DNA of 64,000 nt from Bacteroidota bacterium. Its GTDB lineage: Bacteria > Bacteroidota > Bacteroidia > Bacteroidales > CAIXZF01. The translations under genes and the position numbers were made by a program. The stretch is taken from contig JAPLDE010000155.1 of NCBI GenBank assembly GCA_026391855.1, positions 1 through 64,000 of the forward strand, written 5' to 3'. Below, in pieces: positions 31,137 to 41,023 of the stretch (position 1 is its first letter; every line of letters starts with the position of its first letter). The notes below the pieces were generated by a model. The model saw only the letters and a list, made by a program, of their open reading frames with translations, was not told the DNA's origin and ran no database searches.

Positions 31137-32086
31137 TGCCTGCTGCCTACTTTCAACGCGGCATCAATGATATGCGCTGAATCCAGCCCGTACTTCACCA
31201 TTAACTCTTCCGGTTTTCCGCTTTCGCCAAAGCTGTCGTTAACAGCCACCATTTCAACCGGAGCCGGGTAATACCGGCAAAGTAACTGGGCAACTGCATC
31301 TCCGAGGCCTCCGTTTCGCTGATGTTCTTCAGCGGTAACCACACAGCCGGTCTTTTTCACAGAATTCAGGACAGCTTCTTCATCAAAAGGCTTGATGGTG
31401 TGGATGTTGATGACCTCAGCCCTGATCCCTTTTTCCAGTAGGATCTCCCTGGCTTCGAGCGCCTGCCAAACCATATGGCCGGTAGCAATGATAGTAACAT
31501 CCTCACCATCAACAAGTTTCTGAGCTTTGCCAATTTCAAAGGGTTGATCTGGCGGTGTAAAGTTCGGGACTTTAGGTCTGCCGAACCTTAAATAAACAGG
31601 TCCAAAATAATCAGCAATGGCAAGGGTTGCAGCCCGTGTCTGGTTATAATCGCAGGGAACGATCACGGTCATGTTAGGCAGCATACGCATCATCCCTATA
31701 TCCTCCAGGATCTGGTGGGTAGCCCCGTCTTCACCCAGGGTTAGTCCGGCATGGGAGGCACATATTTTGACATTTTTATTTGAATAAGCCACCGATTGCC
31801 GTATCTGGTCATAGACCCTTCCTGTAGAAAAGTTGGCAAAAGTGCCTGTAAAGGGAATTTTGCCTCCAATGGTAAGCCCGGCAGCAATACTGATCATATT
31901 CGCCTCGGCAATGCCCACCTGGATGAACCTGTCAGGGAATACCCCGATAAAAGCATCCATCTTTAAGGATCCCGACAGATCAGCGCTCAACGCAACAACA
32001 TCCTGATTCTGTTTTCCCAGCTCCAGCAATCCATCACCAAAGCCTGCCCTGGTCTCTTTCTTTTCCGTTGACGGAAATGGGTTCAT
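31130..32086 (-). CDS. Transketolase C-terminal (pyrimidine-binding) subunit
   Basis: [68 protein letters not shown]. Confidence 0.93.
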   Translation of the reverse strand: MNPFPSTEKKETRAGFGDGLLELGKQNQDVVALSADLSGSLKMDAFIGVFPDRFIQVGIAEANMISIAAGLTIGGKIPFTGTFANFSTGRVYDQIRQSVAYSNKNVKICASHAGLTLGEDGATHQILEDIGMMRMLPNMTVIVPCDYNQTRAATLAIADYFGPVYLRFGRPKVPNFTPPDQPFEIGKAQKLVDGEDVTIIATGHMVWQALEAREILLEKGIRAEVINIHTIKPFDEEAVLNSVKKTGCVVTAEEHQRNGGLGDAVAQLLCRYYPAPVEMVAVNDSFGESGKPEELMVKYGLDSAHIIDAALKVGSRHS

Positions 32087-32091
32087 ATTGT

Positions 32092-33573
32092 TCAGTTTTG
32101 ATAAAGTTTAACATTGACGGTCTCCCCGGATTCAACCCTGAAAGTCTTTTCGACCGTATAAATCGTCCGGTCGGTAAATTTCGACCTGAACACAGCCCTG
32201 TATTTGCCCGGCTGCAGAATAAGCGATTCGAGGTTGGGTGCATTGTCTCTGAAATTATAGATCCATTTCAGGCGGTTGTCCTCTTCAACAAAAAGGCTTC
32301 CGTAACCATTGGTGGTCTTCTGTATCACAGCAATACCCGGCACAGGTATTTCAACGGTAGTGGTGTTGCTCTGCAATACTTCCACATCGCTGATCATCAG
32401 CCTGGGAAGACATAAGATCTCCAGGTCATAACTTCCAACCAGGTACTTTTCAGTCGTATTGAATGGCTGAACGTTCAGGGTAGCCATCTTGCCTTTCCGG
32501 CGTACAATGCATTGCAGGTTCCTCAGATTGGCATTGCTGCCTCCGACCTTGATCTGGAGGTAACCCTGGGGACATGTGACAGGAATAATGGTATGTTTTC
32601 CCGGAGTCAGGATGATGCTGTCCTTTTCAACGGTCGGAATGGTATGAACGACAAGGTTGTATGTAAGTAAGGGGTCGATGTACAGGGTGTCGGGAATACC
32701 CCTGGAATTAAGGGTATGAATAAAATTATACTTGATCAGCCCTGAATAACTGTCATAAAAGGTCATGCCTACATTGGTTTCTGTTGGATTATCCTCCTGG
32801 TCCAGCAGGTTAACCTGGGCAGTGGTTGAGTTCAGCGCCTGGGAAATGACTACATTCAGGGCTTTGCTGAAATTAGCCTCCTCGGAAGCATCAAAATATG
32901 TGCCCACGCAGTCGAAGGCATTTTTGAAATCCTTACCAATCCCTATAATGAATGGTTTCAGGATGACACCCTGTTTCTGCAGTGCCCTTGATACCGCACA
33001 GGGGTCACCGCTGCATTCCTCCAGACCGTCTGTAATGAGAATGATAATATTACGGCAATTGTCGCAGGGAGGAAAATCTTTGGCGCTTTTCTCCAGCGAA
33101 TAGGCGATGGGAGTGGTTCCTTTGGGAACCAACAGCTTCAGTACATGCTTGATCTTCTTGATATTGTTATCGCTGAATGGAACCTCCAGCTTGGAATCGT
33201 CGCAGTCCTGCGGTGGAAAGGGCTTCTGGTGGCCATACACCCTGAGGGCAAGTTCCAGATTATCCACAAACATCAGTGAATCCAGCAGGTTCGACAATAG
33301 CTTCTGGGCGATGTTGATCTTCATATCGCTTTGCCAGCGCCCGTACATGCTCTGGGAGGCATCGAAAACAAAAAGAATGCGTGTCAGCGGTTTAGGCTTC
33401 TCCTTCTCCTGTGGTTTCTGACCCCGCACAGTAAAAAAAAGGCCCGGAAGAACAATAAGCAGGAGTAGAGAAAGAAAAAGAACATAAGTCTTCCCCGTCC
33501 GGACAAACCAACTCCACGCCCGAACCCCCCCCGGCATTTTCTTCTTACCCATTCCTTTCTCCCTAATAACCAA
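32092..33573 (-). CDS. von Willebrand factor A domain protein, secreted or membrane-anchored
   Basis: [16 protein letters not shown] (MIDAS DxSxS), [19 protein letters not shown]-terminal TM. Confidence 0.88.
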   Translation of the reverse strand: MVIREKGMGKKKMPGGVRAWSWFVRTGKTYVLFLSLLLLIVLPGLFFTVRGQKPQEKEKPKPLTRILFVFDASQSMYGRWQSDMKINIAQKLLSNLLDSLMFVDNLELALRVYGHQKPFPPQDCDDSKLEVPFSDNNIKKIKHVLKLLVPKGTTPIAYSLEKSAKDFPPCDNCRNIIILITDGLEECSGDPCAVSRALQKQGVILKPFIIGIGKDFKNAFDCVGTYFDASEEANFSKALNVVISQALNSTTAQVNLLDQEDNPTETNVGMTFYDSYSGLIKYNFIHTLNSRGIPDTLYIDPLLTYNLVVHTIPTVEKDSIILTPGKHTIIPVTCPQGYLQIKVGGSNANLRNLQCIVRRKGKMATLNVQPFNTTEKYLVGSYDLEILCLPRLMISDVEVLQSNTTTVEIPVPGIAVIQKTTNGYGSLFVEEDNRLKWIYNFRDNAPNLESLILQPGKYRAVFRSKFTDRTIYTVEKTFRVESGETVNVKLYQN

Positions 33574-33584
33574 TCAATTATAAT

Positions 33585-33645
33585 TTACTAATTTACTAAT
33601 TACTAATTATTAATTGTCAATTGTCATTTGTCAATTGTCAATTCT
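33585..33645. repeat. AATTGACA / TAATTACTAATT short tandem repeats
   Basis: TTTACTAATTTACTAATTACTAATTATTAATTGTCAATTGTCATTTGTCAATTGTCAATT between the tktN-like stop and the vWA gene. Confidence 0.75.
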
Positions 33646-34480
33646 AATAGTCCCCAACCGTTTCCTTCAATTGTCCCAGGGCAACAGCCGTTTGTTCTGC
33701 ATTTGGGGCAGAACCGTGCCATTTGTGTGTCCCCATCATAAAGTCAACGCCAAAGCCCATTTCGGTATGCATCAGGATGACAACGGGTTTTTCTTTTCCG
33801 CATTGTGAACGGGCTTTTCCAAGGGTGTTTTGTACATCGGGAATATCGTTTCCGTTCATTTCCAGCACCTCCCATCCGAATGCTTCCCATTTTGCCCTAA
33901 GGTTTCCCAGGCTCACTACCTGGTCCACAGGGCCATCGATCTGTTTGTTGTTGTAATCGACGGTAACGATGAGATTGTCTATTTTTCTGGCAGCCGCAAA
34001 CATTGCAGCTTCCCAGATCTGACCTTCCTGGAGTTCTCCGTCCCCGGTAAGAACATATACCAGGTGGTCATCCCGGTTCATCTTCTTGGCCAGGCCAGCA
34101 CCGGCTCCGACAGAGAGTCCCTGTCCCAGTGATCCGGAGGACATTCTGATACCCGGCAAACCTTCATGGGTGGTCGGATGACCCTGCAACCGGCTGTTCA
34201 GCTTACGAAAACTACCCAGCTCTCTGACGGGAAAATATCCTGAACGGGCCAGTACACTGTACCATGCAGCCGACAGATGCCCGTTGGAGAGAAAGAAAAG
34301 ATCTTCTCCTTTCCCATCCATTGTAAAAGTAGTGGGGTTATGACGAAGTACATCGAAATACAGGACAGTGAAAAAATCCGCACAACCCAGTGAACCCCCC
34401 GGATGACCGGACTGTACAGCGGAAATCATCCGGATGACATCCCGCCTGACCTGGGATGCAATCGCCGTAAGATCATACAT
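33644..34480 (-). CDS. Transketolase N-terminal (TPP-binding) subunit
   Basis: ISAVQSGHPGGSLGCADFFTVLYFDVLRHNP...MSSGSLGQGLSVGAGAGLAKK...VLTGDGELQEGQIWEAAMFAA; start set at ATG 34480 (MYDLTAIASQ) downstream of a -7 box. Confidence 0.93.
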   Translation of the reverse strand: MYDLTAIASQVRRDVIRMISAVQSGHPGGSLGCADFFTVLYFDVLRHNPTTFTMDGKGEDLFFLSNGHLSAAWYSVLARSGYFPVRELGSFRKLNSRLQGHPTTHEGLPGIRMSSGSLGQGLSVGAGAGLAKKMNRDDHLVYVLTGDGELQEGQIWEAAMFAAARKIDNLIVTVDYNNKQIDGPVDQVVSLGNLRAKWEAFGWEVLEMNGNDIPDVQNTLGKARSQCGKEKPVVILMHTEMGFGVDFMMGTHKWHGSAPNAEQTAVALGQLKETVGDY

Positions 34481-34499
34481 AATCAGAATGTTATACCCG

Positions 34500-34507
34500 C
34501 AAAAATA
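34500..34507 (-). promoter_or_regulatory. Putative -7 box TATTTTTG for transketolase N subunit
   Basis: TAnnTTTG on the minus strand, 20 nt upstream of ATG 34480. Confidence 0.45.
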
Positions 34508-34608
34508 ACGGTAAAACGCAGGTATTCCCTGTTGATGTTGATAAGTAAGGATAAAAACCCGAACGCCTGAACACAATCCATTTATACAAACAGAACAGTA
34601 TTTCCGTT

Positions 34609-34616
34609 TATCTTTG
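34609..34616 (+). promoter_or_regulatory. Putative -7 box TATCTTTG for tonB-like gene
   Basis: TATCTTTG ending only 3 nt before the ATG at 34620. Confidence 0.5.
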
Positions 34617-34619
34617 CGC

Positions 34620-35387
34620 ATGGCCGAAAGACTGGACGATATCATTTTTGAAAACCGGAACAGGGAATACGGTGCCTATATCCTGAGAAAAGGCTATAAC
34701 CGCCTGGTAATCATTTCATTCCTGATCAGTGCCGTCTTTATTTCCCTGATTATCCTGGGAGCTTTTTTCTATTATTACCTGGAAAGCGCACCCAGCTTTG
34801 ATGCCGGGGAATTGATGGCAACCTATGAGATGTTCAGCGGGACTGATTATGAGCTGTCGGTGCCACCGGGTGCTGAACCTCAATCAGCTGTCGACCAGAC
34901 CATTATACCAAAGGTGGAGGTAAAGGACAAGCCGGTTGTCGTGAGGAAAGAAGTGGAAACCCCGGATGAACTGACCAAGAAACAGCAGCAGATTCGTGAT
35001 TCCCTTGCAAAGTTAGGGGACAGGCTGGCGGTAAAAGGAGGTACAGGCAGCGGATCAGATACCGGAGCAATATATGTTAGGGTTGAAAGATATCCCGAAT
35101 TTCCGGGTGGGAATACCACCGCTCTGCTGAAATACCTTCGCGACAACATCAAATACCCGGCCTCGGCCATCCAGAAAAAGATCAGCGGAACCGTACATGT
35201 TAATTTTGTGATCACCGCTTCCGGAAGGGTCGACAAGGTAAAGATCACTAAAAGTGTTGATCCTGAACTGGATTATGAAGCGATCCGGATCGTGAAAGCC
35301 ATGCCCCTCTGGTCACCCGGTATCTGGCATGCAAGACCGGTCAATGTGCTGGTAACCCTGCCAATCCGCTTTGTACCGGGAGGCTAG
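34620..35387 (+). CDS. Energy transducer TonB family protein
   Basis: MAERLDDIIFENRNREYGAYILRKGYNRLVIISFLIS N-terminus; C-terminal YPEFPGGNTTALLKYLRDNIKYPASAIQKKISGTVHVNFVI. Confidence 0.92.
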   Translation: MAERLDDIIFENRNREYGAYILRKGYNRLVIISFLISAVFISLIILGAFFYYYLESAPSFDAGELMATYEMFSGTDYELSVPPGAEPQSAVDQTIIPKVEVKDKPVVVRKEVETPDELTKKQQQIRDSLAKLGDRLAVKGGTGSGSDTGAIYVRVERYPEFPGGNTTALLKYLRDNIKYPASAIQKKISGTVHVNFVITASGRVDKVKITKSVDPELDYEAIRIVKAMPLWSPGIWHARPVNVLVTLPIRFVPGG

Positions 35388-35411
35388 TGAAGATACTGCC
35401 GGTTTTATTGC

Positions 35412-35419
35412 TATCTTTG
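35412..35419 (+). promoter_or_regulatory. Putative -7 box TATCTTTG upstream of ychF
   Basis: TAnnTTTG about 20 nt upstream of ATG 35439. Confidence 0.55.
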
Positions 35420-35438
35420 CACCCCAAAAATAACCACC

Positions 35439-36539
35439 ATGCCCCTGAAATGCGGAATTGTAGGTCTGACCAACGTTGGCAAGACCACCCTGTTCAATTG
35501 TATGTCGAGTACAAAGGCCCAGGCAACCAAATTTGCCTATAGCGCTACAAAATCAAACCTGGGTGTAGTCATTGTACCCGACCCGCGGCTATTTAAGATC
35601 GATCACTTTATCAAATCCGCAAAAATAGTTCCCACAACCGTAGAGATCGTCGATATTCCCGGACTTGCCAAAGGTGCCAGCCAGGGTGAAGGAATCGGTA
35701 ACAAATTCCTGGCCGATATCCGTAATACCGATGCTATTATACATGTGCTCCGATGCTTTGACGATGATTCATTACCCCATGTTGAAGGATCGATTAATCC
35801 CGTGAGAGACAGGGAGTTGGTTGATCTTGAACTCCAGATTGCTGACCTGGATTCGGTGGAAAGGAGATTGCAGAAGGTGGAAAAACAAGCCAAGGTAGGA
35901 GGGGATAAAGAAGCGAAAAAGACCGTTGAGATTCTTACCGTTTATAAAAATCACCTTGAGAATTTTCAATCGGCCAGAACTGTTCCCCTGAGTGAAGAAG
36001 ACCAGAAATTTGTTCAGGATCTCTTCCTGCTGACATCTAAACCGGTCATGTACGTTTGTAACGTTGATGAAGGTTCAGCTGTTAATGGTAATCAATATGT
36101 TGACCGGTTCAAGGCATCAATGGAAGGTGAACATGCTGAAATACTGGTGATTGCCGGTGCTATGGAAGCCGATATTTCCGAGTTGGAATCGATAGACGAC
36201 CGTCTTGATTTTTTAAAAGAAATGGGGTTGGAGGAACCCGGTGTTGACAAGCTCATCCGCGCTGCCTATAAGCTGCTGAATCTGAGGACGTTCTTTACAG
36301 CAGGTCCGAAAGAAGTGCGTGCCTGGACCATACGCGAAGGCGCTTCGGCTCCCCAGGCTGCCGGTGTTATCCACAGCGATTTGGAAAGGGGATTCATCCG
36401 CGCCGAAGTGATGAAATACAACGACTTTATCCATTTAGGATCGGAGCATGCCTGTAAAGAAGCCGGCAAACTGTCCATTGAAGGGAAAAACTACATCGTC
36501 CATGATGGCGACATCCTCCATATCCGGTTTAATGTCTAG
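35439..36539 (+). CDS. ychF: Redox-regulated ATPase YchF (OLA1 family GTPase/ATPase)
   Basis: GIVGLTNVGKTTLFNCMSSTKAQA; VEIVDIPGLAKGASQGEGIGNKFLADIRNTDAIIHVLRCF; C-terminal TGS-like YNDFIHLGSEHACKEAGKLSIEGKNYIVHDGDILHIRFNV. Confidence 0.97.
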   Translation: MPLKCGIVGLTNVGKTTLFNCMSSTKAQATKFAYSATKSNLGVVIVPDPRLFKIDHFIKSAKIVPTTVEIVDIPGLAKGASQGEGIGNKFLADIRNTDAIIHVLRCFDDDSLPHVEGSINPVRDRELVDLELQIADLDSVERRLQKVEKQAKVGGDKEAKKTVEILTVYKNHLENFQSARTVPLSEEDQKFVQDLFLLTSKPVMYVCNVDEGSAVNGNQYVDRFKASMEGEHAEILVIAGAMEADISELESIDDRLDFLKEMGLEEPGVDKLIRAAYKLLNLRTFFTAGPKEVRAWTIREGASAPQAAGVIHSDLERGFIRAEVMKYNDFIHLGSEHACKEAGKLSIEGKNYIVHDGDILHIRFNV

Positions 36540-36683
36540 CCATAACCCTCATAACCTCCATAACCCCCCTAACCTCCATCACCCTCCATAACCCTCATAA
36601 CCTCCATAACCCCCATAACCTCCATAACCCCCATAACCCCCATAACCATCATAACCATCATAACCATCATAACCATCATAACC
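36540..36683. repeat. Degenerate 9-nt satellite (CATAACCNN, about 16 copies)
   Basis: CCATAACCCTCATAACCTCCATAACC...CATAACCATCATAACCATCATAACC spans the interval between two convergent stop codons. Confidence 0.93.
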
Positions 36684-37105
36684 TACTCACAGTACCTCAC
36701 CTTATCCCTCATATTCGGTTTTCCCAATTCTTCTGCCTTTTTCCAGCATCCACAAGCCTTTTTCTTATCTCCCAGGTAGTAAAAAATATCACCCAGGGTG
36801 GCATAAGCTTCTACCTGCTTCGGGTCGAAGGTAATCACCTGGTTCAGGTCTTCGATCGCCTTTGCCGTCTCCTTCATCCTAAACCTGACACAGCCACGGT
36901 AATAATAGGCTTCCGTTAATTTCGGATCTTCCTCAATAGCCTGGTTCAAATATTCCAGCGATTCCTTGTAGCGGGCATTGTACATCTCCCTTACTCCCTT
37001 GTCCATCATTTTTTTTGCCTTCTTTTTGTCCGGACCACAGGAAGAAAGTAATAATACTATCATTACCAATGTTGCTGATAATGCGATTGATCTTAATGTT
37101 TTCAA
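36683..37105 (-). CDS. TPR-repeat lipoprotein
   Basis: Lipobox VLLLSSCGP; TPR LEYLNQAIEEDPKLTEAYYYRGCVRFRMKETAKAIEDLNQVITFDPKQVEAYATLGDIFY. Confidence 0.85.
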   Translation of the reverse strand: MKTLRSIALSATLVMIVLLLSSCGPDKKKAKKMMDKGVREMYNARYKESLEYLNQAIEEDPKLTEAYYYRGCVRFRMKETAKAIEDLNQVITFDPKQVEAYATLGDIFYYLGDKKKACGCWKKAEELGKPNMRDKVRYCE

Positions 37106-37192
37106 TATAACAGATTTAGCAAACTTGATTGTATATTGTCCTTTCCGGAATAAACAGGATAGGATTGGTTAAGCTAACATAATTATCTTGAG

Positions 37193-37458
37193 TTAAGGAA
37201 AGTTCTTGTATATTTTGCTTCTGTGATCGATATCCATAAAGCCTGCAACACCACCTTGAATTAATAATCCTACCCGATAATCACCGATTCTGATTCGATA
37301 GGCTTTTTTATGATGTTTAAGCTTTCTGATATTTGGTATATCGTCAGGTTTTTTGCATTAATAACGAATTGAACGGCAGCACTGATCTCTTTAATCAGAC
37401 CTCGATCGTTAATCGAGTCCAACTGTTTTTCGAATCGTCTACTAAAATATACATCCAT
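37193..37458 (-). pseudogene. RelE/ParE-family toxin, frameshifted (or -1 programmed frameshift) at an A AAA AAC heptamer
   Basis: Zero frame MDVYFSRRFEKQLDSINDRGLIKEISAAVQFVINAKN...; -1 frame continues ...PDDIPNIRKLKHHKKAYRIRIGDYRVGLLIQGGVAGFMDIDHRSKIYKNFP*. Confidence 0.75.
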
Positions 37459-37667
37459 CAAAGAAGACCTAGCTTTTTTAATACAGCATCTTTATTAGCA
37501 ATTCCGGTTTTCCGACCTAATTCAATACGTTTTAGTGTACGAGCCTCTTCGATGTCTTCTAAATCGGTCTTTTTTAATACTTTAACATCAACTCCCAACT
37601 TTTTTGCAAGTTCTAATACAGGAAGTAATTTTTTACGGTTTTCCCCAGAAATGATCAATGTTTCCAT
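37458..37667 (-). CDS. Putative antitoxin paired with the RelE/ParE-like toxin
   Basis: Small charged 69-aa ORF directly upstream; its stop TGA overlaps the toxin ATG by one nt (TGATG). Confidence 0.65.
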   Translation of the reverse strand: METLIISGENRKKLLPVLELAKKLGVDVKVLKKTDLEDIEEARTLKRIELGRKTGIANKDAVLKKLGLL

Positions 37668-37706
37668 TTACTAATTTTCTACAAATGTAATACTTGGTTT
37701 AGTTTC

Positions 37707-38603
37707 TTAAAAATACAAAGGATGAACTTTCCAGCCTTTTTTATTACTGAATTCTATAGCAGGCAGGGGAATTTTGATCAGGTCCAGCACCGATAACACT
37801 GAGTGAAGGGTTTTTGACCGGGTTTTTATTTTTGAAAGACTGAGGTCGGGACTGATGAAAAACCTCCTGTACCTTTCTTCCGGCGGCAGTATATTACCCT
37901 GGTATTCAACCGGGTTTTGTGTTCCTCCAAGCATACCATATGCACCATACCCCAGGGCAATATTCAGCCAGGGAGGGAGCCATCCGCTATGCGGTGAAAA
38001 AGAATGCAGGTTGATGCTTAGCCAGTAGGTCTGTCCGTTATAATCCTTGATCATCTGTTCATACCATTGGTTGCCAAGCAGATCAGGCCTGTACATGGCG
38101 AGCGGGGTTTGATGGAATGAAAATTTCAGTATCACGCGTTGCTCTTTCCAAAGACGTTGCTGACTAAGGAATAACCCGGTTCCCAAGGTGTTCGCTGCAA
38201 CATCTCCCCAGGAAAACCCCCATTTTGAACTATAGGCATCCATTACCTCTATTGAAGCCAGGAAGATCCATCCGGAAGACCCACCTGTCCAGCAAGATTC
38301 ATCTTCATTAAAACCGGCCCATCGAAGGGCATCATAACCATATCTTCCCATATTATAGGAGGTTAAAATATGACCCACTTTATCCATCTGCAGCCATTCC
38401 CTGTTGTCGTTGAAGAAATGAAAATCAGTCTGAGGGTAGTCTTTATACCATAAATAATACAGCCCTGTCATTCCTGTCAGGTAGGTAAGCGTAATTCCGG
38501 TCACTAACACTCTCTTTTTAAAGTAATTACTATCTGTTTGTCCGGTTGTAAGACAAGCCATTAACAGAAAGAGGCAAAGCAGGGAAGAAGCTTTTCGGTT
38601 CAC
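37707..38603 (-). CDS. DUF2279-like membrane/exported protein
   Basis: FFNDNREWLQMDKVGHILTSYNMGRYGYDALRWAGFNEDESCWTGGSSGWIFLASIEVMDAYSSKWGFSWGDVAANTLGTGLF. Confidence 0.7.
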   Translation of the reverse strand: MNRKASSLLCLFLLMACLTTGQTDSNYFKKRVLVTGITLTYLTGMTGLYYLWYKDYPQTDFHFFNDNREWLQMDKVGHILTSYNMGRYGYDALRWAGFNEDESCWTGGSSGWIFLASIEVMDAYSSKWGFSWGDVAANTLGTGLFLSQQRLWKEQRVILKFSFHQTPLAMYRPDLLGNQWYEQMIKDYNGQTYWLSINLHSFSPHSGWLPPWLNIALGYGAYGMLGGTQNPVEYQGNILPPEERYRRFFISPDLSLSKIKTRSKTLHSVLSVLDLIKIPLPAIEFSNKKGWKVHPLYF

Positions 38604-39941
38604 TCAGTTAGTCTGAAAAAGGGATAAGATCTGTGTTGCTTCATGGAGCTTGGCTTTCAACAGATCTTCAAATTTCGATTCAATGAGTAACCTAAGATAA
38701 GGTTCTGTATTGGAAGATCTTACGTTAAACCACCAATCCCTGAAATCATACCGGTATCCATCAAAATCCATTGAACCCTGGGGAGTTTCCTGCTTCAGGA
38801 AGTGGTCACAAAGGGCTTTAATAGCCGATTGTTTGTCAGTTATCCTGAAGTTGATCTCCCCGGAATTGTAATATTTCTTTATTTTATTGATCAGGGAAGA
38901 AACAGGGATACCAAGGCTTTTCATACGGTTGAAAACCTTCAATGCCATTAAAAAGGCAAGAAGGCCCGAATCAGAATAATAAAAATCACGGAAATAATAA
39001 TGACCGGCCAGTTCACCTCCATAAATCCCGTTGATTTCCTTTAATTTAGGAGATGCATAAGCCCGGCCAACCCTCCATGTATGCACTTTTCCACCCATGG
39101 GCAAAAGGTATTCCTCCACCGACCTGGAAGTACGGATATCCACCAGTACATTGCCCTGCTCTTTTTCTAAAAAATAATGGCCCAGAACCGCAATGATCAG
39201 GTCAGGGGGAATGGCTGAACCATTTTCATCTATAAAGGCTACCCTGTCAGCATCCCCGTCGAAAATTACGCCCAGATCACTTTTTTTTGTTAAAACTTCC
39301 TTCTTAAGTTGATGTAAATTATTCTCATCCAAAGGGTTAGCTTCATGATTTGGAAAAGTGCCATCCAGTTCCAGGAAAAGGTAATCCGGTTGATTTCCCA
39401 TCAGCTCCTGTAAAAATAACCCGGCCATACCATTGGAGCTGTCAATAGCCAGTCTAAGCTGATTATCAGGTATATAAGAGGTAAGAAAAGAGGCATATTC
39501 CTGGCGAAGGTCAACATCCAGTATCTTGCCCCTGGTGTGACCCGGAGAAGGAGATTTTTTAATCATTTGTTCCAGTAATCCCAGCCCGTTGTCCTTGCCT
39601 ACCGGCATGGCGGCTGGACCCGATATTTTTAACCCGTTGTACTCCTTAGGGTTATGAGAAGCCGTGATTTGTACAGAACCCCTGTACCCATATTTGGCCG
39701 TCAGATAATAGATCATAGGAGTGGTGGCCAAACCGGTATAATGTACTTCTGCACCTGCATATACCAGGCCATCGCTCAGCGCTTCATAGATGGCAGGGGA
39801 GGAGGAACGGCAGTCCCTGCCTACCAGAATCTTATCCGTTTGCAACAACTCAGGAAGATAAGATCCGATACGGAATACATCATCCAGCGTAAATTCTTCC
39901 CCGTAAACCCCTCGTATGTCGTAAGCTTTAAAGGCGCTCAT
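38604..39941 (-). CDS. Phosphomannomutase/phosphoglucomutase
   Basis: FKAYDIRGVYGEEF; VQITASHNPKEYNGLKI; VIFDGDADRVAFID; VRSSNTEPYLRLLIES. Confidence 0.94.
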   Translation of the reverse strand: MSAFKAYDIRGVYGEEFTLDDVFRIGSYLPELLQTDKILVGRDCRSSSPAIYEALSDGLVYAGAEVHYTGLATTPMIYYLTAKYGYRGSVQITASHNPKEYNGLKISGPAAMPVGKDNGLGLLEQMIKKSPSPGHTRGKILDVDLRQEYASFLTSYIPDNQLRLAIDSSNGMAGLFLQELMGNQPDYLFLELDGTFPNHEANPLDENNLHQLKKEVLTKKSDLGVIFDGDADRVAFIDENGSAIPPDLIIAVLGHYFLEKEQGNVLVDIRTSRSVEEYLLPMGGKVHTWRVGRAYASPKLKEINGIYGGELAGHYYFRDFYYSDSGLLAFLMALKVFNRMKSLGIPVSSLINKIKKYYNSGEINFRITDKQSAIKALCDHFLKQETPQGSMDFDGYRYDFRDWWFNVRSSNTEPYLRLLIESKFEDLLKAKLHEATQILSLFQTN

Positions 39942-39952
39942 GGCTTTGGAAA

Positions 39953-41023
39953 TTATCGTTTGATGTTCATCCTGTTCATGGCCGACTGGTATTCCCTGGC
40001 ATAAACCATATGCTGGGCCAGGGTTTTAGAAAAATTATGATACCCCGACAGATCAGATTTTGCACAGAAATACAGGTAGTTATGGTTAACCGGATGCAAT
40101 ACCGCATCAAGGCTTCCTACCGATGGCAGGGTGATAGGCCCGGGTGGTAAACCTTTGTATTTGTATGTGTTATATGGAGAATCAAGAGAAAGATCCTGCT
40201 GCAATACCCTTTTTATGGTAAAATCACCCAGGGCGAAAACCAGTGTCGGGTCAGCCTCCAGTAGCATGTCCTCTCTGAGCCGGTTCAGATACACCCCGGC
40301 AACTCTTGGTTTTTCATCTTCCTTTATCGTCTCCATTTCCACTATGGATGCCAGTATACATACCTCAACAGGTGTAAGCTCCAAAGAAGAAGCCTTTTCC
40401 AACCGGTCGTTCGTCCAGAACTTCATGTATTCCTGGTTCATCCGGCTGCAAAATCTTTTAGATGAAATATTCCAATAAATCTCATATGTATTTGGAATAA
40501 ACATACAGAGAATATTTTCCGGGTTAAAACCATATGTTTTAGTAAAGGCCGGATCACTCAGCAACTGCAACAACTGGACTGAGTCGGTCTCCAATTGCTG
40601 GCCAATCCGGCCTGCCAGTTGCTTTTTTGTACGTATATTGTTGAAAACCAGTTTAACAGGTGCCTGTATTCCGGACCTTAACAGGTTTACCAGGCTGTTG
40701 TTGCTAAATCCATTAATAATATGGTACCTTCCGGGCCGGACATGGTTGATATATTTTTTCTTTTTGGCAACCCATTCAAAGGAAAGGACATTTTTCAGCC
40801 AGTGGTGTTTCGAAAGGCTGTCTGTTACCGATTTGAATTCTGCCCCGGTTGGGATATACAAGTAACATTCTGTATCAACTACCTGTGTATTAGGCCCATA
40901 GATCTTGTAAATAAATTGACCTGCTATTATCACTCCAATAAGGAAAAGAAGTAACAAAGCCACGAGAAAAATCTGTTTTCGGGACCGTTTCACGGGAGCG
41001 GATGGGTTGATTTCTTCTTCCAT
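39953..41023 (-). CDS. mltG: Endolytic transglycosylase MltG
   Basis: MFIPNTYEIYWNISSKRF; ILASIVEMETIKEDEKPRVAGVYLNRLREDMLLEADPTLVFAL; DSPYNTYKYKGLPPGPI. Confidence 0.95.
   Translation of the reverse strand: MEEEINPSAPVKRSRKQIFLVALLLLFLIGVIIAGQFIYKIYGPNTQVVDTECYLYIPTGAEFKSVTDSLSKHHWLKNVLSFEWVAKKKKYINHVRPGRYHIINGFSNNSLVNLLRSGIQAPVKLVFNNIRTKKQLAGRIGQQLETDSVQLLQLLSDPAFTKTYGFNPENILCMFIPNTYEIYWNISSKRFCSRMNQEYMKFWTNDRLEKASSLELTPVEVCILASIVEMETIKEDEKPRVAGVYLNRLREDMLLEADPTLVFALGDFTIKRVLQQDLSLDSPYNTYKYKGLPPGPITLPSVGSLDAVLHPVNHNYLYFCAKSDLSGYHNFSKTLAQHMVYAREYQSAMNRMNIKR

Noticed and set aside
36540-36683. CRISPR-like or telomere-like repeat
   Set aside because: Degenerate 9-nt simple satellite, no spacers, no cas genes.
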